From assembly GCA_008828725.1 (NCBI GenBank), contig MEHQ01001746.1, positions 389,024-453,023 of the forward strand: 64,000 bases of DNA, in the 5' to 3' direction. The notes under the pieces are model-generated. The model was given only the letters and a program-made list of their open reading frames with translations, did no database searches and was not told the DNA's origin. Source of the stretch: Saccharina japonica (taxonomy: Eukaryota > Sar > Phaeophyceae > Laminariales > Laminariaceae). This document shows, in pieces, positions 1 through 11,805 of the stretch (its first letter is position 1; each line of letters begins with the position of its first letter). Position numbers and translations under genes: made by a program.

Positions 1-2146
1 AATGGGAGCACTATGGGTGCAGAAAAAGCGAAGAGAATAAACTTGAGACAACCGCCTGTTCGGGCGAGTCTTCTCATTCGTTGCAAACGGATAGATAAGA
101 AATACCAGGTACCGGTACCGCAAGAAACCGAGTTCCAGGCGAGTTTTTTTGGTTCACCTCTTTTGAAAATGGAGATATCACAAATTCCAGATAAGAAAAC
201 CGCGTGTCCTGGCGTGTGTTTCTGTCCTGGTTGGAAAAAAAATAGAGAAACAAGAAATTTCATGGTAAGAAACCGCGTTTTCAGGCGTGTGTTTTCTCCA
301 CCGTTGCAAATGAAGAATGACTACATTCCAGGCAGGAAAAAAAAAAGCACACACACACATTTCCTGGGGTGTTTCCTATTTATTCGGTTGAAAAAAGAAG
401 ATATAACAAATTCCATATTACAAAAACGAGTTTTCTGCTGTGTTTTTCCTCCATTAAAAAACGGAGGAAATACGGAATTCGAGGGTAAAAACCCGGGTTT
501 TTCTGGCGTTTCCTCCTCCATTGATTAAGGAGATATACAAAATACCCGGAACCAGGTAACAAGCCGCGTGTTCGGGCGTGTTTCTGCTCCCATTGAATAA
601 TGGCGAAGTAAGAAATTCCTGGCAAAAAAAGCGCGCTTTTTCTGGCGTGTTCTCCTCTTCGTTGGAAATAGATAAATAATAAATATTAGGTACCTATCAG
701 AAACCACACGTTCTGGTGCGTGTTTCAGCCCCGGCTAAAACATGGAGAACTAAGAAATTCCAGTTAAGAAACCGCGGTTTCTGGCGTGTTTTCTACTCCA
801 TGGGATAAGCAAAAACATTAAATTTCAGAAAACGAACCTTGTTTTTTGGCGTGTTTAATTCTCCGTTGAAAATGGAAGAGTACTACAAAAAACAAAGTAC
901 GCTAAGAAACCGCATGTTTCCTCCTCCCGTCGGAGAAGGAGAAATGAGAATGCTAAGAAACCGCGTGTTTTCTCCTGCCATCGGAGAAGAAGAGTTGAAA
1001 ATACCCGGTGCCGGGAGAGACACCGCGTTTCTGGTTTGTTTGTGCCCCCGTTGAAAACTGATGAACAGATAAATACCTGGTATCAGGTTCGTAAGGAACC
1101 ACGTTTTCTGGCGTGTTGCCTACCCCGTCGACATGGAGGAATAACAAATTCCAAGCATATCGGAAAGCGCATTTTCTGCTCTGTTGAAAATCGAGAAATA
1201 ACAAATTCCAGGTACATACGAAACCGCACTTTCTGACGTGTTTTCTCATTCGTTGAAAAGTGGAGAAATAAGAAATTCCAGATAAGAAGCCGTGTTTTCT
1301 GGCGTGTTTCTGCCCCCGTCGAAAAATCTGAAAAACAAATACCAGGTAAGGAATCCCACGTTTTCTAGCGTGTGTTTTCCTCCGTTGAAAATCGAGAAAT
1401 ACGAAATTCTAGGTCAAGACGTTAAAAGACACCGCGTGTTGCGCGTGCTTCCTCCTCCGTTAAACGAGGAGAAATGATAAATAACCCCGTGCCAGGTAAA
1501 AACAGCAATTTTTGGCGAGTTTCAGCCCCCACTGAAAATCGAGAAAAATATAGTACCAGGTTGGGAACCGCGTTTTCTGACGTGTTTCTGACCCCCTTAA
1601 AGAAGGGAGGTAGGAAACTATTACGGTGTACCATAGTAAACACTAGTAAATAAGACCAAATATTGTGAGTAAAAATACGTAACTATATCGTTTTTGATGT
1701 GTACCGTAGGTCCTTCTATTTACTAAGGTCCCCCGAAAAATGTTTTCTGACGTGTTTTTTCCTCCGTTGGAAATGAAGGCATACCAAATTCCGGGAAAGA
1801 AACCGCTTAGCCAGGGGTGCTTTCCCTCCGTTGAACACACAAGAGAAAAACGAAAGCCTAGGTTAGTAAACCGCGCATTTTCCGGTGTGTTTCCTCCTCC
1901 GTCGAAAATAGACATAACTAAGAAATACCAGGTAAGAAACCGCGTTTCCTGGCGTGTTTCTGCTCCATCCCAAAATGAAGCCTCCGTTGAAAATGATCAA
2001 GAAAAACAAATTGGTACTATTAATACTGCAGCAGTAGATACGATAAGCCACCGCGTTTTCGTGCGGGTTGCCTCCTTCATTGAAAATGGATAATTAGGAA
2101 ATACCAGGTAAAATAAACCGTGTTTTGTGGAGTGTTTCGTCCTCCG
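1..2146. repeat. Degenerate 60-90 bp tandem array carrying splice-donor words
   Basis: About 28-30 diverged units follow one another from the window edge. A typical unit reads AGAAATTCCAGGTAAGAAAC, then CGCGTTTTCTGGCGTGTTT, then CTCCTCCGTTGAAAATGG. The words CCAGGTAAGAAAC and variants recur in many units, a consensus 5' splice site. Open frames through the array are repeat-driven. A family B element interrupts it at 1627-1738. Confidence 0.85.
1627..1738. mobile_element. Family B MITE in the tandem array
   Basis: ACCATAGTAAAC at the left and TTTACTAAGGTCCCCCG at the right form the family's inverted ends around an AT-rich core with TTTTTGATGTGTACCG. The array resumes on both sides. Confidence 0.75.
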
Positions 2147-2234
2147 TTAACCCCTTAAGAACTGGCCCCACATAGTCGGGGACAAACTACTTGGAATTAG
2201 TGTGGGATATTTTTTTTCAGTTATGAATGGGTTA
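2147..2234. mobile_element. Family D MITE, complete
   Basis: Inverted ends TTAACCCCTTAAGAACTGG and ATGAATGGGTTA flank the core GACAAACTACTTGGAATTAG. At under 90 bp it is one of at least ten copies in the window. Confidence 0.8.
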
Positions 2235-2370
2235 CAAGGGAGAAACAGCAAGTCGACAGAAATCCCGGTACCCCTTCGTTCAGGTTTTCGATTTCACTGG
2301 TTAAGGCTGGATGAGTTTAATCGTCAACTCGGCGCCCCAGTTTGTAAAAACAGCTGAAATATAGTATTAC

Positions 2371-2682
2371 GGGAACGATCATAGTAAATAGGGGACCTAA
2401 GGGCCCGTTTTAACGAAGAAAAAAAAAATCAATTTGGAAAAAAAAAAATCAAATCCGCTTTTCATTGGTCAGAACCCGCACCATCACGCAATATTATACC
2501 CCAAGATCCTAATATTTGGTGCTGGTGCGTGTGTTGACCAATGAAAAGCGTATTTGGATTTTATTTTTTTCCAAATTGAATTTATTTTGTACTCGTTAAT
2601 ATGGGCCCTAAGGTAAACACAAAAACCTATCCATTTCCCTATTTTTACTAAAAATATTAGGTCCTATTTACTATGATCCCCC
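2371..2682. mobile_element. Family B MITE split by a family C element
   Basis: The left arm (GATCATAGTAAATAGG) ends at the C insertion, and the right arm resumes at 2612 with CACAAAAACC...CTATGATCCCCC. Confidence 0.75.
2401..2608. mobile_element. Family C hairpin MITE with TAA target duplication
   Basis: GGGCCCGTTTTAACGA and TCGTTAATATGGGCCC are inverted ends, and the interior is also self-complementary (CGCTTTTCATTGGTCA / TGACCAATGAAAAGCG). TAA flanks both sides. GGGCCC ends with a TWA duplication are typical of Tourist/PIF-Harbinger MITEs. Confidence 0.85.
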
Positions 2683-2693
2683 AAAATAGTAGC

Positions 2694-2858
2694 GGACACC
2701 TAATAAGAAACAGGGAAACGGGCCCGGGCTGGATTTTATATTTGAGAGAGGGTGCTTTATACACTAGTTCCAAGATAACGACTCTCGAATTTCTTATTTT
2801 CCTCTAAATGCAAGTCTGGCTTTCTTATTATAGCCTGTTTCTTATAAGATGTCCCGTA
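2694..2858. mobile_element. Family E MITE
   Basis: The inverted ends GGACACCTAATAAGAAACAGG and CCTGTTTCTTATAAGATGTCC enclose GAGAGAGGGTGCTTT and AAGATAACGACTCTCGAATT, shared with copies at 5829, 8921, 14386 and 35717. Confidence 0.8.
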
Positions 2859-2999
2859 CTAACTAGTTCTGTCGGTGCGGCGTATTATATCATGATGTTG
2901 CAGTACCTATATACTGACGATTGGTGCACTCCTGCTGAAACGGAGGCTTGGATATTCGCACTGACTACGTATATACAATACGTCGTAACTGCCCACTGC

Positions 3000-3080
3000 T
3001 GTATCCATAAAGACCATCAATACCAGGTGCCCGGTAGCAGCAGCAGCAGCAGCAGCAGCAGCATCGGTACAGACAGCAGT
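3000..3080. repeat. CAG microsatellite
   Basis: (AGC)8 at about 3036-3063 next to a TACCAGGTG word. Antisense it codes a Cys run; this is not a gene. Confidence 0.8.
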
Positions 3081-3335
3081 ATGACGAAACGATGAAATGA
3101 CGGAACGAAAGGCTTGTTGTGTCGGTATAATGCAATGGCATGTTCATCTGTACCAACGTAAACGAAATAATCAGGCTTTTCGTAATATTACAGGGGGGCA
3201 TACGTAGTAAATAGGACCAAATACTACTGTGAAGAAGAGAGGGAAATATATACGTAGGGTTTTGTGTTTACCGTAGGCCCTACAGGACAAAATACTGTCA
3301 GTAAAATATATATATATAGGTTTTTGTGTGTACCG

Positions 3336-3670
3336 TTTTTTTTTTTTTTTTTTTCATCCCATTTATTGTCTTCGCACTTCCGTCTTCCTCCCTCCCTGGT
3401 CGTAACTCAGATCCGGGGTCACAAAGTAGGCTCCTCTCCTTCCTCCCCCACTACGGTTCTTGCCTTGATTTTTATCGCGCAGAGGGTTCAGCCTTCCCAA
3501 CGCTCGTCGATCTTCATCGAATTTTGCTAACTCACGCTCTCGCGCTTTCAGCTAGTCAAGATATTTTTTTGCGAGATAAAGTCCCTACGAGCATGCACTC
3601 GGGGGGGCTCGAACTCGCGACCTTGACGCTATCAAGCTTCGTGGTTACCTGTTAGCCCACCGGGGCGACC
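3336..3670 (-). mobile_element. tRNA-derived SINE, full length
   Basis: Read on the minus strand, the head GGTCGCCCCGGTGGGCTAAC contains an A-box-like TGGGCTAACAGG and a B-box GCGAGTTCGAGCCC. The body (CGCGATAAAAATC, GTAGTGGGGGAGGA, TTTGTGACCCCGGATCTGAG) is followed by AAATGGGATG and a poly-A tail. The same body occurs at 6170, 8186, 20042, 23570 and 52985. Confidence 0.8.
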
Positions 3671-3791
3671 GGTTTACTGTGAATAAAAAAGGGAAAAATA
3701 TACGTAGGGTTTTGAGTTTACCGCAGGCCCTACAGGACAAAATATTGTCAGTAAAAATAGCTAAATATGTAGGTTTTTGTGTGTACCATAG

Positions 3792-4128
3792 TGTGAGGGT
3801 ATTACCGCTGAGCTATAGGGGTAAAAGATCGATCGATTACCCAGCGCAGGGTAATCCTTATAACACTCTCCCCCCCTCTGAACGGCGGGATACTTGGGAC
3901 GTCGGTACCGTATACGGCCGTACGTTGACCTACCCGCTTCGTTTCAATACCTGGGGAACCAGGGAGACGTGTTATTTGGGGACGCACGCGCAAGCGTTTC
4001 TGAAAAAAGAAACGTTCGAAGTGAGATTCGAACCCATGTCCTCGACGACGTCAAATGTGAGGGTATTACCGCTGAGCTATAGGGGTAAAAGATCGATCGA
4101 TTACCCAGCGCAGGGTAATCCTTATAAC
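3792..4128. repeat. Identical 73-bp tRNA-like direct repeats flanking 190 bp
   Basis: Positions 3792-3864 and 4056-4128 are identical. On the minus strand each contains CCCCTATAGCTCAGCGGTAA, a classic tRNA A-box/D-arm, and the right copy is followed by B-box GGGTTCGAATCTCACTTCG. The arrangement suggests a tRNA-headed SINE or a miniature terminal-repeat retroelement. A working tRNA is unlikely: the anticodon stem does not pair well and there is no clear acceptor stem. Confidence 0.6.
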
Positions 4129-5154
4129 AATAGGTCCTATAGGACCAAATTTTGTAAGTAAAAAAGGTAAAAAAATATATATATTGGTTTTTGTGTGTAC
4201 CGTAGGTCCTATTTACTATGATCCCCCGTAGTATACATAGTTGCACGTGGCATGCGTGTCCTCTGCCGTGGAGTGGCACAGGTACACGGGTAAATAGTAA
4301 AATAGGGCATGGAACGGGCTGTCATGCTGTCATGCATCCCGGTACTTGTACCCCCCGACTGAACTAATGTTTGGTATTATATTTCCCTACGGTTTCGCGA
4401 TGATAGGCGAGAAGAGTATTCCGATCACCTACTGGCACTGCTGTAATGCTACTGCCGTAGATCAACAACAAACTAGTACCTGGTAAGAAACAACAACAAA
4501 GTGCGGTCGGATGTGTCGTGCGGCGGACGCATTAAGCGTGCAGAGCTATCTACCGTAAGCACATACTTCGTACAGCAGCAATAGTCCAGTCTTAACGTGC
4601 CCTTAACGTGCACATTTTGGTACTTCCGTCCGTTTACAGTACGACCACGCCTCTCAGGTACCAAACAAACCAGTCGTAAGCATTATCAACACTCTACCTG
4701 GTACAGTAGCACAGCAGTAGTAGTGGTTCACAGAACAGTAGCAGTAGTACGTCGTAGTAGTGTCGTTTCGGCAAACGTATGACTACCGGGCCCGGCTGGT
4801 TCGCAGTTTTGAAAGGTTGACTGATGGGTGGGGTGGAACGGGCTGTGCCTTCTCTGTTCTCTGTTGTCTGTTCTGTGATGCCTCTTCGGGTGTTCTCTCT
4901 TGGGAGAGCGGAGGACACAGACTCAGACTTAGACTCGAAGGGCATTCCGGGTTCGAGTCAGACTTCAACATGAGGTACAGCACTTTCAGAGGTTAGCATG
5001 CTTAGTCCGTTCCATGTGCCCGCCGATCGCTTTCCTTGACGAGGCCATATAAACACAAAACCAAAAAGCTGTGAGATCCAAAATACATTGTTGGGTTTCA
5101 TATATAGCATGCGCGATCGAAGTATCACACGATTTATCACATTTCGACATCACA

Positions 5155-5156
5155 GC

Positions 5157-5253
<97 letters not shown>
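5155..5253. repeat. (TAG)n microsatellite
   Basis: About 33 uninterrupted TAG triplets. The poly-Val, poly-Ser and poly-Thr frames across it are artefacts. Confidence 0.95.
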
Positions 5254-5600
5254 ATCGTAGTAGTATTAATAGTAGCCGAGACGTCTTGCACTAAAACCTT
5301 GAAATAAAAAAAAGAGAGCACGCTGCACTGGTGCTGCACAACTGCAGCGTGGAGCACCAGTTCGGCAGGAATACTGCTTCCCCCCCCTGACCATAGCCGG
5401 TACAGCAGTGCGATACTGGTGCCGTACTACTATTAACAATATCAACTATTAATATTAATATAATTACATCAACATGTATCCAGTATCAGTAAGACCCATA
5501 AAACCCAAATGAGTGTAGCTCACGTAATTCCATTATTTTTTCTTGACATATACCAGCGGGTGTATTCATATAACATGCGAGAGTTCACCGGTTAATCGTT

Positions 5601-5626
5601 TGCTGCTGCTGCTGCTGCTGCTGCTG
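5601..5626. repeat. (CTG)n microsatellite
   Basis: Eight to nine CTG triplets. Shorter CTG and CAG runs are scattered nearby. Confidence 0.9.
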
Positions 5627-5828
5627 TTGTGGGTCGCGTGGTCGTGCTTCTCGAACGAGATGTGTTCACTAAATCACTTATACTTACACAAGATAAAACG
5701 TAAAACCGACTACTGCTGCTGTTGTACGTATTGGCAGTATGTACAGCAGTAGCAGTATGCACTGCTGCCTGCTGCAGCACTACTGAATGATCCTGTAGTG
5801 TAGCACAAAAGTATAAGCACTGATAGTA

Positions 5829-6000
5829 GTACAGGATACCTAATGAGAAACAGGCTAATAAGAAAGCCAGGCTGAGATTTAGAGGAAACTAATATTTTTG
5901 GGAGTCGCTATCTTGAAACTAGAGTAGAAAGCACCCTCTCTCAAATAAGAAATCCAGCCTGGACAAAATTTCCTGCTTCTTATTAGGTGCCTTGTACTGT
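5829..6000. mobile_element. Family E MITE
   Basis: GTACAGGATACCTAATGAG at the left and CTTATTAGGTGCCTTGTAC at the right, with the core GGGAGTCGCTATCTTGAAAC. It is in the opposite orientation to the copy at 2694. Confidence 0.8.
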
Positions 6001-6169
6001 AGTCGTTGCTGTTGCCACCTTACTTGCGTTTGTACAATATGCCCTCGCGAAGGCGCCGTCCTGCGACATTTCGGCCCCGGTGTTGGCCATGGGTCGCGGG
6101 TGTAGGGTGTAAAGTGTAAAGTGTAAAGTTGTATTACTGAAGTATCTGCACAACAACAGAATTGCATAT

Positions 6170-6250
6170 CGTCAATTCGATGCCAGTCGACGAAGGAAGA
6201 AAGGGCGGAAGTCTTCTGGCGACAAAAATGCAAGGCACGAACCGTACGAC

Positions 6251-6289
<39 letters not shown>

Positions 6290-6384
6290 AGAGCCTACTG
6301 CTGTGTGGCCCCGGATCTCGGTTACTACTATTTGATAGTAATGAGAGAAAAGAAGGGCGAAGGTAGTAAATGGGATGAAAAAAT
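6170..6384 (+). mobile_element. SINE body (5' truncated) with a 36-base poly-G
   Basis: Shares GGAAGAAAGGGCGGAAGTCT, CAAGGCACGAACCGTA, GGCCCCGGATCTCGGTTAC and AAATGGGATG with the other SINE copies. The normally short G run has expanded to about 36 G at 6253-6288. A second partial tail lies at about 6450-6535. Confidence 0.7.
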
Positions 6385-6589
6385 GAATACAAATATGTAC
6401 ATGTATATGTAGTATCGAACTTTTCGATAAATCGGAATACCGAACTTTCTTGTGGCCCCGGATCCGAGTTACTATATACTACACTACGTAAGGAAGGAGA
6501 GAGAACATAAGTGCGAAGGGATGAAAACATAAAATAAAAATCGCATAGAATTTATCGATATATCGAAACACCGAACTTTGGATACATCA

Positions 6590-7290
6590 GATTGAAAGTC
6601 TTTGCCCTCCACCCTTACGCAGTACGAGCAGACATCGCCTGATAGTGAATCCTCCTGAGGTTGCTACGAGTATTGTGCACACTCTGGTTGGCCAAGCGGG
6701 GTATATTGTAAGCGGCTCAATCAGCCTATTAACCCCTTAGCCCATTTAGGACTGCAGTCCCGGTGTGGGGACAAACTACTTGAAATTAGTGAAGGATGAG
6801 TTTCGCAGTTATGTATGGGTTAAGCCATTTAGGACTGCAGTCCCGATGTGGGAACAAAACATTTAGAACTACAGTGGACTAAACTATTTATTTTTAGACA
6901 GCAGTGCAGTCCTAAAAGAGTTAAGAACTGGTCCCACGTACGTATTTGGGTAAAAACTACTTGGAATTAGTGTGAGATAAGTTTTTCGTTTCTGAATGGG
7001 TATTTCGAAGCCACAGCCCACAGCATCCCGAGCCCGCCGAATCAACCAACGGAGGACCATAGTAAATAGGACAAAATATTGTTACTAAAAATAGGTAAAT
7101 ATATAGGATTTTGTGTTAACCGTAGGTTCTATTTACTATGCCCCCCCCCGCAGTAGAGTCTTTCCAAGCCCAGCATCTCCCCGTCGGCGGGCCCAATCAA
7201 CCTACTGCCTGTATGGTCTTACCAAGCACAGCATCCCAGCACTGATCACTGGCATAGGGTTCGGGTTAGGCCGCCTCGTGTCCTGGCATC
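6590..7290. repeat. Family M repeat, interrupted by D and B elements
   Basis: CAGCATCCCGAGCCCGCCGA, GGTCTTACCAAGCACAGCAT and CCATAGGGTTCGGGTTAGG (the last as GGCATAGGG here) also occur at 16695-16930. Family D copies at about 6729-6832 and 6922-7000 and a B copy at 7051-7150 are inserted in it. Confidence 0.6.
7051..7150. mobile_element. Family B MITE, complete
   Basis: GGACCATAGTAAATAGGAC and CTATTTACTATGCCCCCCC are inverted ends around ATATATAGGATTTTGTG. Confidence 0.8.
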
Positions 7291-7505
7291 CCCGTGATTT
7301 TTATGCAAGTATTGAACGAAAGCCTTGAATCTACCTGGTATCGAATCCAGCTTGTAACTCGATTATCGTTCGATATCCAACGTTACTGTTTTAATAAAAA
7401 TTAAGAAAGAAAAAAACAAACAGCTGCTGTTGTTTTAGATAGATCGAGGATTTCGTCGAAATTTATATGTTGCAAGGTGAGTGTGCTACTCCGATCGCGC
7501 GTACT

Positions 7506-8184
7506 TAAGACCTATGCCAATGGGAAAGCAAAGTTACCCTAAAAAGTTTGAATTCCTAAGATCCCCGCCAGATTTTTCCACAACAAGCTTGCTATGGGAC
7601 CGATTCTTCAAACGGAATATTCCCAACTTTTGGAAAAGCCCGAAAAAGGCAATTCTCAAGCCGATGTTGGGACAAGATCGGCTTGAGAAATGTGGCGGGC
7701 GCTGGCGAGGCGTATGATAAACAGACAATTGGCCGCTGGTGTGCATAAAACAGATGACAAAAAATCTCCATCCGCCTCAAATGGAAAAAAAAGTAGGGTT
7801 TTTTTCGGGTTTTGGAGAAGAGCGTTGGACGCCGCCGGCAATCTCTCGNCTCCTAGACCATGGATCCACCTTATACCTTCGAGGCCGTCATCTACACTCG
7901 TTGGCCTTGCCCGACCCGAAGCGGGTTGGCCGTGGGCTCAGTCTATGTCGAGATCGAAGGTCTATCGTCGCATGACCTGATTTTTATCAGGGTGTTGACG
8001 ATTTGCAACGAGAGAAAGCAAATTGCGCCGCCTGCAGCCGTTTGAAAAAAAATAAGGAAAAAATCAAACATTTTTTCCCTTTTTTCCCACAGCGGGGGTA
8101 CGAGCGGATCTTCAGGCTGAAAATTCCAGGCAAATATTTCAAAGATCGATTTCCAACTTTGCTTTCCCATTGGCATAGGTCTTA
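7506..8184. mobile_element. 679-bp DNA transposon derivative with about 29-bp inverted ends
   Basis: TAAGACCTATGCCAATGGGA at the left is mirrored by TCCCATTGGCATAGGTCTTA at the right, and GAAAGCAAAGTT continues the match. A second inverted layer includes GATCTTGTCC-like and GCCGATGTT segments. The interior (7860-8045) has an ATG-opened frame MDPPYTFEAVIYTRW..., perhaps a transposase or captured fragment. One undetermined base at 7849. It was not seen elsewhere in the window. Confidence 0.75.
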
Positions 8185-8185
8185 T

Positions 8186-8412
8186 TGACTAGCAGAAAGC
8201 GCGAGAGCGTGAGTTAGCAAAATTCGGTGAGAGTCGACGAGCGTTGGGAAGGCTGAACCCTCTGCGCGATAAAACTTAAGGCAAGAACCGTAGTGGGGGG
8301 GGAGGGAGAGGAGCCTACTTTGTGACCCCGGATCTGAGTTACGACTAGGGAGGGAGAGACGGAAGTGCGAAGATAATAAATGGGATGGAAAAAAATAAAA
8401 ATAAAAAAAATA
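8186..8412 (+). mobile_element. SINE, 5' truncated
   Basis: Begins in the body (CGCGAGAGCGTGAGTTAGC), runs through TTTGTGACCCCGGATCTGAG and AAATGGGATGG, and ends in an A-rich tail. It abuts the transposon ending at 8184. Confidence 0.75.
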
Positions 8413-8920
8413 TGTAACGATGAAAGTCACTGAGCACTTCGTGGCAATGTGTGTGTGTGTCTGTTTTTTTTTCTGTGTGTCCGGCTCTCCATCCTCCGCC
8501 CTCTTCTTCTTGTGTGTGTGTGTGTGTTTTTTTTTGGTTTTTCATGCTGTTGACGCGATGAACGAAAGGTTCGATGTACTACGACTGTAGTATGAATAAG
8601 ACGTACCATATCAAATATCGAAATAGATTATCGTTTGACATGTAGATATATATCCAACACTCCAACGCTACAATCGAGCCTGGTCGGCGCTCTTGGCATA
8701 CATACTGCTGTCTGCTGTATAAATATCATGTATCGTACATTTACGTATTATTATTATTATTGTCTTTGCCATCCGACAATGTGCAGCATGATCTTCAGCG
8801 TTGATCACCCATGAAACTCCCAAAAGTATTATACATGTGAGAGAGACAACAGAGTAGTATGAATCATCAATAGTGAAGATGAAGGCCAGAGCTCTTGTTG
8901 TACGCATGCTTGCATACATT

Positions 8921-9122
8921 AGTACAGGACACCTACCCTCGTACTACGTAACAAGAAACAGTAAATCTGGCCCAGGCTGGGTTTCTTATTTGAAAGAGAG
9001 GGCTTTCTACCGTAATTTCAAGATAACGACTACCGAATTTCTTACTTCCCTCTAAATCTCAGCCTGGCTTTCTTCCTACCAGGTATCATGTTTCTTATTA
9101 TTGATACGTGTCCTGTGCTGTA
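8921..9122. mobile_element. Family E MITE with small insertions
   Basis: AGTACAGGACACCTA at the left and GTGTCCTGTGCTGTA at the right. Extra bases interrupt both arms, including a TACCAGGTATCAT word. Confidence 0.7.
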
Positions 9123-11768
9123 TATGCGTAAGGGTATGATAGGTACTTGACCTGGGTAAGTTTATGCAATTGCGTAAGACCATTCATGTCCGGAAATGTA
9201 AGGACCATATTAGGGTTCATATCAAATTCCAGCTGCTCCTTACAATTCCGGACAGAATGATACGTAAACTACGTATATCAAGGAATATCATTCGTTACGA
9301 TGCTTTTGACAGTTGGCAGATCGTCGACTAATATTCTTCGAATATTCCACAAAACTTGAAAAAATCGCATGATCTGTTGCACAGCAGTATTAAAATAGTA
9401 TTGTATGCTTCGTACATATTACCAGGTACCAGGTATATCATATGTATGAATACGTACAACATGAACTCCAGTAATCCTCTCAGCTCTGGCGGTATGATAC
9501 GAGTACTGACTGTTTATTTAGCCACTCAGACCTTTGATTTCCCAGAGTAGTGTGAGGTGTGAAGGCCCACGACTCCCTTCCCAACCGCCGTGTCGTGCGA
9601 CGCCATGCACAACCCGGTGTGTACCACGATGGATAGGGTTAGGGTTTAGCTTGGTAGGCTGCGCGCGCGCGCAACGAGGCTCTACGCTACGGGCTGTTGC
9701 GGGTGCTTTGAGCGTATGTGTTCCAACTGCCGGGGGTATGATACGCCCAGATACAAGGTCTGTTCATTCAAAAAAATCTCCCGTCAAGGAAATTCTCTTA
9801 TTCTTTACACACTAAATCGTAGATAATAGAAAGCGTTCCGACAAAAATGACAAAAAACACAGAAAACGAAGAAGCACCTGGGGGGCATCCGGTTTTTCGC
9901 AAGCAAGCTTGGAAAACATGATGAGCTGCAACGCCGTGTGTGCCCTGCACCCTGGGTTGCTTGAAGAAATCAAACGGGATACAAGTAGGCAGAGGCTTCC
10001 GCGAAGAGGCTGGATCTAGTCCCGCGGCTTCAGCAGTGAATCAAGACGAATCCTCACCGTATACGGTTGGCAAGCTATCCAGATGGGACTTGCGCCACAC
10101 GACGAACGAGCATTGTTGTGGCATCCCCAGAAAACCTTGCTCATAGCAGCAGCAGCAGCAGAGGCAGCAGCAGCCGTGTCACTCAATCCGAGGCACACCA
10201 GCCTTCCAGAGAGCCGCTAGGCCCTCATTCTCACCTCTCGAGTTGGTAGAGAGCGCGGCCCGTGGTTGGCGACGAGAAGGGTCCTCGCTGGAGCTCCTGC
10301 TGCTGTTCGTGTCCTGCTGAGGTGTCGATGATGTTTTATGTTTTGCAAAAAAAAGTCGGGTCGGTTCGGTTTGGGGTTTCCATCCATATCCTGTAGGCAT
10401 TATTTAGAAGGGGACAAACATTTCCAAACGGGGGCAGAAAAGAGAAAAAAAAAAAGCCACGACTTGCCCTAGCCAAGCACACCACGGCCGACAGAGGTTG
10501 GGACGGGAACCGGAGACGGGGGGACGCTAGGGATCTCTATAAATCGACTCGGTCAGCATTGAAGGCACGGGAGCGTTGCCTTTCAACGTACGTTCATAGG
10601 TGTGTACTACCAAATGGCAATCTCTGCTGGAGATTTCCAGGGTTGTCTTTCGTAGATCTGATTGCGGCAATCGCCCCGCGTTTCCTTCCCAGCCGCATGT
10701 GTTGCCAGAGGCACGTCGTACACGAATATATCACGTGCAGAGATCATGTGTCCCGTGGCATGGCGACTGATGGACAGCCGGGGGTCTCCGCGTGTTGATG
10801 TGTAAGCCCGCCACTTTCGTGCATATTGGCGGTATACGGTCCTCGCCGCGCTTGCGCAAAGTGCTGTGAAACGCGGTACCTCTGTTGTTGCACTACTGCT
10901 TGCTGTCTGCTACGTACACACTGACTGCTACCTCGTAACTCGTCGTACGTACGCTGTACGAGCGTGCACGAAGGGGGCGGGCATATACCAGGACCGCAGT
11001 GATGGTGAACATCGGTGTTTGAACTACTGCTGCTGTGACAAGCAACCAGCAGTGAAACTCCAACGTCACTAACCTCACCATGTGAGCCTGTCAAGTAAAG
11101 GCAGGTCTTGGCGGCCTAGAGCTCTACTGGCAGTCCAGTCTGCATAGTACGACAGCAGCTGCAGCCCGGCCTGCAACAAGCAGTAGCCTTTGCCTGTTTC
11201 CGCATCAATGTGTAGCGAAGCTCTTATGATATGTACGATGTGCGGGTAACAGGGACGTGAACACAGCACAACAGCAGCAGGTCATATAATACCAGAGGTA
11301 GCATACATTGCAATCGAGATATTGGCAGTAGGTCTTCTTTGGGCGTCTGGCGTCTAAGATCTGGGCCCATGTCAGCCCCGAGCAATGTGCACGGTTGTAC
11401 CAGTACCCAGTACACCAGTATCTGCGCTCTTTGTATTCTATGATATGCTGAACCCCAAGTACCGCGAGCCTTGATATTGACTCATCATGTACCCTGCTCC
11501 CGTAGCGGTATAGTCTCGTGTACTGCAGTACTCTATCCTATTAACAGCAGTTGTATTTTTACCTCACGACGTCGGCTGCTCCTAGGTTTGCGTCATCTAA
11601 TCGTGTATCGAACACACGCCCAGTCCTGTACTGGTACGTACACAGCAGCAGTATCCACTGGAACCCACGAACAAAGCCATGAACGGCTCACCCGCACCAC
11701 GGCGCTGCTGTACCCGAACTGACTGTAAATGTAATCCCCTTCGTAGTGACTTTCGCGGTGTTGCCGAT

Positions 11769-11805
<37 letters not shown>

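Larger units (their letters stand above)
3193..4232. mobile_element. Nested complex: family B copies split by a SINE and a tRNA-like direct repeat
   Basis: Family B sequence (GTAAATAGGACCAAATACT, TTTTGTGTTTACCGTAGGCC) starts at 3193, is cut by a SINE at 3336, resumes at 3671 with a second near-copy, is cut again at 3792, and ends at about 4230 with CTATTTACTATGATCCCCC. Two or three layers of insertion are visible. Confidence 0.65.

Noticed and set aside
3792..4128. Two working tRNA genes
   Set aside because: A- and B-box words are present but the cloverleaf does not close, so they are listed as tRNA-derived repeats.
5071..5357. Frames of poly-Val, poly-Ser and poly-Thr
   Set aside because: They are translations of the (TAG)n microsatellite.
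9595..9680. GGATAGGGTTAGGGTTTAG as a telomere
   Set aside because: Only two to three units inside the window, so it is at most an interstitial telomere-like word.
10037..10220. Protein-like frame reading ILTVYGWQAIQMGLAPHDER on the plus strand
   Set aside because: It has a possible acceptor but ends in a stop, with no donor fitting the exon at 13576, and the end runs into a CAG repeat.
10559..10798. Frame with a hydrophobic SFVDLIAAIAPRFLP segment
   Set aside because: No supporting splice sites or continuation, and the second half is low-quality sequence.
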